DNA of 10,899 nt. Origin: Baffinella frigidus. Its lineage: Eukaryota; Cryptophyceae; Cryptomonadales; Baffinellaceae. Made by a program: the position numbers and the translations under genes. Every line of letters starts with the position of its first letter. Position 1 is the first letter of the stretch. Positions 1 through 9,300 of this stretch are shown here, one piece after another. A model generated the notes under the pieces. It searched no databases, was not told the DNA's origin, and worked only from the letters and a program-made list of their open reading frames with translations. Location: positions 656,103 through 667,001 of the forward strand of contig MU646424.1 of the NCBI GenBank assembly GCA_026770585.1, read 5' to 3'.

Positions 1-245
1 TGTGTTATGTGTTATGTGTTATGTGTTATGTGTCATGCGATATGTGTTATGTGTTATGTGTTATGAAGAAAGTGTGGTTTGAAATGTATACAGGTGCCCC
101 CCCCCCCTGAAATGTGTATCCCTCAAGTGCCCATAGGGTGAATATTCACCCTAACTTGCCCTAGACAGGTACTTGCCCTAGACAGGTCCTAGGGCCCTGC
201 CGTAGGGCGTATGATCCTACTGGCCACTTAAGGGATAGCGCGCAC
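1..245. repeat. Intron sequence after exon 12: TGTTATG heptamer array, then unique DNA
   Basis: Positions 1-65 are tandem TGTTATG units. A C run lies at about 99-107. A perfect 18-bp palindrome occupies 135-152, followed by two copies of ACTTGCCCTAGACAGGT at 154-187. No exon was recognised here. Confidence 0.7.
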
Positions 246-308
246 CTTCGTGAGCGCCTCTCCCATCTCGACCTTGGCCCCCTTGAGCATCGTAAACGTC
301 CGCTCTCC
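246..308 (-). CDS. Coiled-coil gene, exon 12, last seen (63 nt, phase 0/0)
   Basis: The acceptor is AACCAG|GGAGAGCGG and the donor is ACGAAG|GTGCGCGC. The 21 residues read GERTFTMLKGAKVEMGEALTK. The frame stays open into a GT donor, so the gene continues to the left beyond the window. No stop codon or polyadenylation signal was recognised. Confidence 0.74.
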
Positions 309-3300
309 CTGGTTCGGGGTTTTGGGGTTTCGGGTTTTGGTGTTTGTTGTTTGGGGTTTGGGGTTGGGGTTTTGAGTTTGGGGTTCGGGGTTTGGGATTT
401 GGGGTTTGGGGTTTGGGGTTTGGGGTTTGGGGTTTAGGGTTTAGGGTGTAGGGTGCAGGGTTTAGGGTGTAGGGTTTGGGGTTTAGGGTGTAGGGTTCAG
501 GGTTTAGGGTTTAAGGATTACAATTTTGACGGTTTAGGGTTTAGGGGTTAGGGTGTAGGGTTGACCTCGCGCGTGGCGGTGTCGTGCGCGGTTTGGAGGG
601 TGTCGACGCGCAGCTGCAGTGACCTCACCTGTGGTAGCGTTTGGGGTTATGTGTTATGCGTTAGGTTTGGAACAGCCCCGCCGGCAGGCTCGTGAGCGCC
701 CGCGTCACCGGTCACGCGGACGCCGAAGCCAACTGTCCGAGGTGACTGCCTAGTCATGTACCGTAGGCCAACGAGGCGGTGTTTGGGCGTGGCAGCTGCA
801 GTGACCGTACCTGCTCAGCGTTTAGGGTTATGTGTTATGCGTTAGGTTTCAGGTATGAGGTGTGAGTTGGTTGTTAGAGGTTTGGAGCGTGTCGACGCGT
901 TGCTGGAGGGACCGCACCTGTGGTAGCGTTTGGGGTTTTGGGCTTGGGGTTATGTGTTATGTGTTATGTGTTATGTGTTATGTGTTATGTGTTATGTGTT
1001 ATGCGTTTGAGGTTAGAGGTTCCGAGGGTCTCGAAGCGCTGCTGGAGTGACAGCACCTGCTCAGAGTTTGGTTTAGGTTTCATGGTTTATGGTTTATGGT
1101 TTATGGTTTATGGTTTGGGGTTTGTTCCTCGTAGCTGCGATACCCGAAACCCAAAACCCGAAAAGCGCAACCCGAAAAGGGAACCCCGAACCCGGAGGCC
1201 TGGAACCCGATACCGAAACCCGAAACCTGGAACCCTAAATCCGAAACCCGAAAGGATCACAACCTGTGCGTGGGCAGCGTCGACAACAAAGACGAGAAAG
1301 AACAAAGACGAGAAGAGGCGGAAGAAAAAGCAAGGGTGATTAGCACCCTTGCGAGGAAAGGATCGTAACCTGAGCGTGGGCAGCGTCCATGTCGAGTTGG
1401 AGGGTGGTCTGTTCCTCAGCGAATCCCAGATTTGTGGCTTGTTCTGACAAATCAACGCCATGTAACCCCCTGAAAAGTCTACTGCTCAACCCTGCAGACA
1501 TGAGCGTTAGCAGCGTCGATAACAAAGACGAGAAGAGGAAGAAGAAGAAGCAAGGGTGCTTATCTTCGTAAACGTTGCATTCTTGGTGATATATGACTCT
1601 GGGTAGGTGACTCTCTAGAGGATCTTTCTGCTCTCGCGTGTCGCCTCCCAGAGAGGCGCTCGTGCTGGTCTACACCCCCCCTGGGATGACTACCTTGTCT
1701 TCAAGGCGCGCCCGCCCCCCCCCCCTCCCCCGTCTTTTTCTGAAACTGGCTTCCTAGGTCTGTCTGAGTTTTACTATGGCTCCGTAAGGAAAGGATCGTA
1801 ACCTGTGCGTGGGCAGCGTCTATGTCGAGCTGGAGGGTGGTCTTCCCCTCCGTCAGCGCCACGTTCGCGCGCCTCACAACCTGTTGCATCCACGCGATAC
1901 TTAGAGCAGCCACTCGGTGGGCTTCGAGGGCTTCTCATTTGAATTTGGGGCCGGATTTTGGGGTGTTACGTGACCAAATTTACACCAGAAAATCCTGAAA
2001 GGTAATTATCTCTGGGCAAGTTGACTTTTGTTGAAAGGTCCGTAGTCCACCGTGTGGTTGGGAGGTCAGAGCCACGTTCGCGCGCGCCTCACAACCTGTT
2101 AGACTCCACAAATCTGTTAGACTCCACAAACCCGTTAGCGTTGGAGCGGTTGCAAATCCGTCACCTTTGGAGCGGACTCACCAAAAAGGTGAGCCCAAAT
2201 AGCCTGCGACAGCGCCAGAGAGTGCGAGCGAGAGCAAGGCGTGCTGTGGCGGGGTGCTCCGATTCCCCAATTTCCCCGCCCGCGCCTCTCACAAACTCAA
2301 CATCCACACATTTTGCAAGCCTCAACCCCCCAAAACGGACCTCAAGAGCGGCCTCGGCGCTTTCGAGGTTGAAGGCTCTAGCTGGCCGTGCTCTGTCTGT
2401 AGCTGACACGCTGGGTGTGCGAGACAAACTCGCCAACTTCGAACCGGGAAAGAGCCCGGGCTCACCAAAGCGGCGAGCCCAGAGAGAGAGATGGGTAATT
2501 TATTGCTCAACTACCAGCGCCAGCGTTGCACCTCGTGAACCCAAATAGCCTGCGACAGAGCTAGAAAACGGACCTGAAGGGCGACTTCGGCGGCTTCCAG
2601 GTTGAAGGCTAGCTGGTCGTGCTCTGTCTTCATCGCGCTTTCCTTCTCCGAGACCGCCTTGCTTACCTGGAGTGCACGCGCGATTAGGGCTGGTTTGTGT
2701 TGCCAAAAGTGGCCAGTTCAAAGTCAACAACTTTCGACACACGCCTGAACCCTATACCCCAACCCTAAACCCTAGACTCTCAACTTTCATCCCTAAGCCC
2801 CGCACCCTAAATCGTAAACCGTAAACCCTGGGTCGAGATCGGATGGAGTGTGGGGTTTGAAGGAGGCATGCGTCGAGGTGGTGGTTAGGGTTTACGGTTT
2901 AGGGTCCAGGGTGGCTTAGCGATGAGAGTTTAGAGTCTAGGGTGTAGGGTTGGAGTATAGGGTTTAGGAGAGAGGGGGGGTTTAGGGTTTAGGGGAGAGG
3001 GAGGGTTTAGGGTTTAGGGTTTAGGGTTTAGGGAGGGTTTAGGGTTTAGGGTTTAGGGTGTAGGGAGGGTTTAGGGTCTAGGGAGGGTTTAGGGTCTAGA
3101 GAGGGTTTAGGGTTTAGGGAGGGTTGAGGGTTTGGGGTTGAGGGGAGAGAGAGGGTTTAAGGTTCAGAGTTCAGAGGAGAGGGGGGCACCGCCGTCCTGA
3201 CGTTGAGCCCCCCGCGTTCCATCTCCTCGAGCAGCTTGGTTGATTAGTTAGTTAGTTAGCTAGGTAGGTAGGTAGGTAGATAGTTAGTTAATTAATTACT

Positions 3301-6300
3301 TAGTTAGTTAGTTGGTTGGGTAGTTAGTTAGTTAGTTAGTTAGTTGGTCAGTTAGGGTGGAGGGTTTCGGGCGTCAGGGTTTGCACCGCCGTCTTGACGG
3401 TGAGGCCGCCCCGTTCCATCTCCTCGAGCAGCTTCGCCGTCGATTCCTTGTACTGGATGTCCAGCCTGGGCTCGGGGTTAGGGTTTAGGGTCTAGGGTCT
3501 AGGGTCTAGGATCTAGGGTCTGGGGTCTGGGGTCTGGGGTCTAGGGTCTGGGGTCTAGGGTCTAGGGTCTAGGGTCTCGAGTCTAGGGTCTAGGGTCTAG
3601 AGTCTAGGGCCCCGCGTTCCATCTCCTCAAGCAGCTTCCCCGTCGATTCCTTGTACTGGATGTCCATCCTGCGTTCGGGCTTCGGGTTTGGGGTTTGGGG
3701 TTTGGGGTTTGGGGTTTGAAGTTTGGGGTGTAAGGTTTAGGGTTTAGGGTTTAGGGTTTGGGGTTTGGGGTGTAGGGTTTAGGGTTTAGGGTTTAGGGTT
3801 TAGGGTTTAGGGTTTAGGGTTTAGGGTTTAGGGGTTTAGTGTTTAGTGTTTAGTGTTTAGTGTTTAGTGTTTAGTGTCTAGTGTTTAGTGTTTAGGGGTT
3901 TAGGGTTCAGTGTTTAGGGTTTAGTGTTTAGGGTTTAGGGTCTAGGGTTTAGGGGTTACGGTCAACCAGCAGGGAGGGGGGTGGGGGGGGGGACCGTGCG
4001 GAGATGGCCTCCAATTAGCAGCGCTTCGAATCGAGTTTATCAGCACTACAGTACTATTAGTCAGCACTACGATACTATTAGTCAGCACTAAAATACTATA
4101 AGTCAGCACGATAATACTATTAGTCAGCACTATAATACTATTGGTCAGCACTACAACACTATTGGTCAGCACTATAATACCGTGCGGAGAGGGCCTCCAA
4201 TTCGCAGCGCTTCGAATCGAGTTTATCAGCACTACAGTACTATTAGTCAGCACTACGATACTATTAGTCAGCACTATAATACCATAGGTCAGCACTATTA
4301 TACTATCAGTCAGCACTGTAAAACGATTGGGCGTGGTGGACCGTGCGGAGAGGGCCACCAATTCGCGGTGCCTCGAATCGAGGTTGCCAGCACTCATACT
4401 ATTAGTCAGCACTATAATACTATTAGTCAGCACTATAATACTATCAGTCAGCACCATTATTCTATTAGTCAGCACCATAATACTATTAGTCAGCACTATA
4501 ATACTATTGGTCAGCATCATAATACCGTGCGGAGAGGGCCTCCAACTCACGGTGCTTCGAATCGAGGTTGTCAGCACTTTAATACTTTACGTCAGCACTA
4601 AATTACTATTAGTCAGCACTATTATACTATTAGTCAGCATAATACCGTGCGGAGATGGCCTCCAATTCGCGGTGCTTCGAATCGAGGTTGTGCTGCACCT
4701 CCTGCTTTCCCGCTCCTGATGAGGGTTTTGGGTTTGGGTTTTGGGTTTTGGGTTTGGGGTTTAGGGTTTGGGGTTTGGGGTTTGGGGTTTAGGGTTTAGG
4801 GTTTAGGGTTTGGGGTTCAGGGTTCAGGGTTCAGGGTTTGGGTTTTGGGTTGTAGGGTTAAGGGTTGAGGGGTTAGGGGTTAGGGTTTGGGGTCCAGAGT
4901 TCAGGATTTAGAGTTTAGGGGTAAGGCAGGGTTTTGGGGTTATGGAGAAGGAGAGCCGGGGGCGGTTGGGGTGTCATGGCTGGTGGCTGGGTTACTGGCT
5001 CCGCCTCACTTAACCGGCGCTCTTCATTCTGTTTCTCACCTTTGAGTCATGTAGAGCGTTTGCGGTAATTGTTGTCCGTTTTGGACCTCCGATTTTCCAA
5101 TTTTCCAATTTTGAAAGGGACTTGTAGGACGTGACAAGGATTTTAAATTGTACCAGAATTGCGCCTCTTGGTACAATTTAAAATCCTTGTCACGTCCTAC
5201 AAGTCCCTTTCAAAATTGGAAAATTGGAAAATCGGAGGTCCAAAACGGACAACAATTACCGCAAACGCTCTACCGGAGAGTAGCTCTCGACAAAACCGGG
5301 CAGGTCTGTCCCATCACGACAACCAATCCACACGGTCGACTACGGACCTTTCAACAAAAGTCAACTTGCCCAGAAATAATTGAATTTCAGGATTTTCGGC
5401 TGGTCACGTAACACCCCAGAATCCGGTCCCGAATTCAAAGCCGAAACCTTCGAAGCCCACCGAGTGGCCGGGCAAGCTCGTTACCAGGAGAAACGCAAAC
5501 TAGTTTTTAAAAATGATCTGGGGGGGGCTCGTAACCTAAAAAAAACAGGTGGGGAGGGGGCTCGTAACCTAGCGCGGAGAGGTCTTTGGTGAGTCGCTTT
5601 ACTTCAGCCTCGGAAGTCGCGAGTGCTTCGCGCTCCTTCCTGAACGCCGCGCCCCCCTGCCGCAACGCGGTTTCGTGATTAGTGTGTGAGTCGCCCCGGT
5701 TTTCGTGATTAGTGGGTAAGTCGCCCCCACCACGGTTTCATGATTAGTGTGTGAGCCGCCCCCCTGCGCACCCCACCGCGGTTTTTTGAAAAGTGTGTGG
5801 GCCTACTTTGTGGGACTGCCGAGCCAGGTCGGTAGAGCGGTTTTCACATCTGTCGGCCACCAACCGATATGAAATTTATGAACAAGGGCTCCAATTCCGG
5901 CCACTTTTGGCATTTTTATCACAAAATAAAACTCTAAAACTTCAGAATCACGCCAAAAGTTGCCGGAATTGAAGCCCTTGTTCATATTTTCATGACGGTG
6001 AGTGGCCGGCAGATGAGAAAACCGCTCTACATGCGGACGCATTCGGGGGAGAGGCCGCACGTCTGCACACCCGCGGGCTGAAAAATTTCATCTCGGAACA
6101 TACCAGAATCCGTCCTCAAAAAAGGGCGTAAGATAGCATCATTGTATGCCAAAAATAGCATTTACACCCTTATCTTCCGCGTCGGCAGCATAAGATAGCG
6201 GGACAGATTCTGTCTTAATCCGAAATTAAATTGGCTGCGCACCCCGTGTGCACCGTAGGATGAATCGGTGAATACTGTGTAAGCCGACGCATTGGTGAAT

Positions 6301-9300
6301 ACTGTGTAAGCCGACGCATTGGTGAATATTGTGTGAGCCGACTCACGCATCTGAAGTCTGGACGTGGGCAGAAGGGTAGGCGCGAGCGTGTAAAGTGGCT
6401 TGGTGGGACGGCGAGGTGGCCCTACACCCTACACCCTACACCCTACACCCTACACCCTGCACCGTACACCGTACACCGTACACCGTACACCGTACACCCC
6501 ACACCCTACAATCTAGTGGCATGGCGAGGGGACCTGGTTTCTGGTTTCTGGTTTCGGGATTCGGGATTCGGGTTTCGGGTTTCGGGTTTCGGGATTCGGG
6601 TTTCGGGTTTCGGGTTTCGGGTTTCGGGATTCGGGTTTCGGGTTTTGGGTATCGGGGTTAGCACCTTTGACACGTCCCCCGAGAGGGTCTCGACGCTTGC
6701 CTTGGACACCTCCAGCTGCTGCTTCACGCTCGCCTGCTTTCGGCTTTCGGCTTTCGGGTTTCGGGTTTCGGGTGTTGTCGAAATGGGCTCCGCCCGGAAT
6801 CGAGGTCAGGTCAGGAACGAGCCAGAGTTCTCTCAGAAAATGGACTTTTATGCTATCGTTCGCATGGTTTTCATCCCAAAATAGCATCCCCCACCCAGCA
6901 CAAGTCACAATAAGGCGATTTCCCCCGAAAAATGTTGGATCCGTGCCTGACCTGCCCTCAACCTTTTACGCGCGGAGCCCATTTCGACAATATAGGGTTT
7001 CGGGTTTCGGGTTTCGGGTTTCGGGTTTCGAGTTTCGGGTTTAGGGACGTGTTGGGAGTAGTGTGAGAGCCGCCTTTGTAGGGTGCCGCACAGTCCATCG
7101 GACTTTGGTTTTTCAGGATTCGGGATTCGGGATTCGGGGTTGGGAGTTTCGGGGTTTGGAGTTTCGGGGTTGGTTTCGGGGTTCCGGGTTTACGGACCTA
7201 TGTCAGCGTTAGGGATTGGAGTTTGGGTTTAGGGTCGAGGGGTAAGCGACCTCCGCAGCGCGCGAATTGTAAAAGTCAATTCACCCATAAAACCTGTCAA
7301 CTTAAAACGAGGTACCCGGATTGGGTACTTCGAAAATCGATTTTCGACTTGAGTTGACTCATACAAAAACTCCGCCCTGGCAGTGGATTAGGTTAGCGAC
7401 CTTGGCTAAGGGTTGAGGGTTTCGGATTGAGGGGTTGGCTAAGGGTTTCGGGTCGAGGGGTTGGCTGAGGGTTTCGGGACGAGGGGTAAGCGACCTCCGC
7501 AGCGCACGCGCGGGTTTCCTTATCGGGGTTGGTTGAGGGTGTAGGGTCGAGGGGTTCGGTATCAACCAAGGACTCGCTGTCGTTGGTCTCAGGGGAGCAG
7601 TGTCTCTCTTCAGAAGAGAAGCGTGATACGGTATCAGTGAAGGAAGACTGATACGGTATCAGCAAAGGTCTCGACCTCCGAGGGGTTCGGCTATAATACG
7701 TTGTGCTTCGGAGTTTCGGGGTTGGTTGAGGGTACTATAATACGAGGGATTAGGTACGAGGGGTGAGCGACTTCGGCAGTGCGCGGCTCTCCTTATGCCT
7801 CCAGGAGTTCGGGTTTCGGGTTTCGGGCGCAGGCGGATCAAGCACCCACTTTAAAGGCCGATGGGTTGGCGGGGATGGCTGAGGGTGTAGGGGTTGGTTC
7901 CGGGGTGAAGGTCGAGGGGTCAGCGACCTCCGCAGCGCGCGAATTGTAAAAGTCAATTCACCCATAAAACCTGTCAACTTAAAACGAGGTACCCGGATTG
8001 GGTACTTCGAAAATCGATTTTCGACTTGAGTTGACTCATACAAAAACTCCGCCCTGGCAGTGGATTAGGTTAGCGACCTTGGCTAAGGGTTGAGGATTTC
8101 GGATTGAGGGGTTGGCTAAGGGTTTCGGGTCGAGGGGTTGGCTGAGGGTTTCGGGTCGAGGGGTCAGCGACCTCCGCAGCGCGTGCGCGGCTCTCCTTAT
8201 CCTGCCAGGATGTCGCTTCTTCCCGCGCCCGCTCCACCCCCGCCTTCTCGGCCCTACGGTGAGGGTCGCGTGGGGGTGAGGGTGTGGGGTGTGGGGTGTT
8301 GGGTGTGGGGTTCGCGGTTGTAGGATGATGCCCGGGCGCCCGCTCCACCACCGCCTTCTCGGACCTAGGGTGGGAAAACCACGGTTGGGGTGTATGTTTT
8401 ATAGAGGTTGGGGTGTATGGTTTATAGTGTGTGGGGTGTAGAGTGTGGGGTGTGAGGTGTGAGGTGTGGGGTTCGCGGGTGGGGCGTATGGGTTAGTGTG
8501 TGGGGTGAAGGGTGTGGGGTGTAGGACGACGCTTCTACCCGCGCCCGCTCTACCTCTGCTTTCTCGGACCTGCAGTTAGGGGAGGGTTGAGGGTGTTGGC
8601 AAATGGTTTAGGGTTTAGCGTTTAAGGTTTAGGGTTTAGGGTTTAGGGTTCAGGGTTCAGGGTTTAGAGTTTAGGGTTTAGGGTTAGGTTTAGGACTCAA
8701 AAGGCGAGGATCGCAACCTAACGAAAAAGGGCTCAAAAGCGAAACCTAGCGAAAAAAGGCTCAAAAGGAGAGGCTCGACACCTGAGGGCGGCGGCGAGCT
8801 CCTCGCGCTTGGCCTCTGAGTGGACCAGCTCTTTCTTGAGCGATGCCATCCTCTCCTGCGCCTGCTGCATTTCCGACTGCCCAGGCGAATCGGACACCCT
8901 TTTTAAAACCCGGGGAGCTGTACACGTGAGGAAGTGTGTAGTAATTTTCATATGTTTGGCCACGTGTCGGCAGGGAGTTGACTAAATCTGTCGACGAAAA
9001 GCGTCGAGAGATTCCAAAAGATACAAAAATTACTACACACTTTAAAATATGTTATTATTATTATTGCGGAATGGAACAGCCTCTCGGTGGTTTAGGGTTC
9101 AACCTTGACGGTGCAGATCTGGGATTCGAGACCGGAACACTTCTCCGAAAGATGCGGGACTATCCTCAAGATGACAAGCTTGTCAACTCCACCCAAGATC
9201 AGACGAGGAGCAATCGCAAAAGTCAATTTCTCGGATTTCAGGGGGAATGCACGCCAAAAGTGGATCGAAAGTACCTGACAGGGACTCTACTAGAGCCATT

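Noticed and set aside
2021-2548. 175-codon plus-strand open frame
   Set aside because: It overlaps a dispersed repeat, exon copies and duplicated blocks, and has low-complexity composition and no recognisable domain. The minus-strand exon evidence is stronger.
3942-4577. 211-codon minus-strand open frame and overlapping plus-strand frames of 130-139 codons
   Set aside because: They are translations of the 21-bp minisatellite. A period divisible by three keeps several frames open on both strands. Only short islands match exon 7.
4030-4645. CRISPR-like array
   Set aside because: The 21-bp units are directly adjacent without spacers, the larger interspersed units are exon copies, and the DNA is eukaryotic.
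5148-5411. Plus-strand open frames of 74-87 codons
   Set aside because: They lie on the arm of the perfect hairpin and the dispersed repeat. I see no domain or splice support.
5803-6060. 85-codon minus-strand open frame across the foldback
   Set aside because: It is formed by the two arms and the loop. Its histidine-rich stretch does not have the C2H2 spacing.
6333-6908. Long plus- and minus-strand frames with FGFRVSG- or NPKPETR-type repeats
   Set aside because: These are translations of TTTCGGG heptamers. The only real coding part is the 69-nt exon 5 inside the minus-strand frames.
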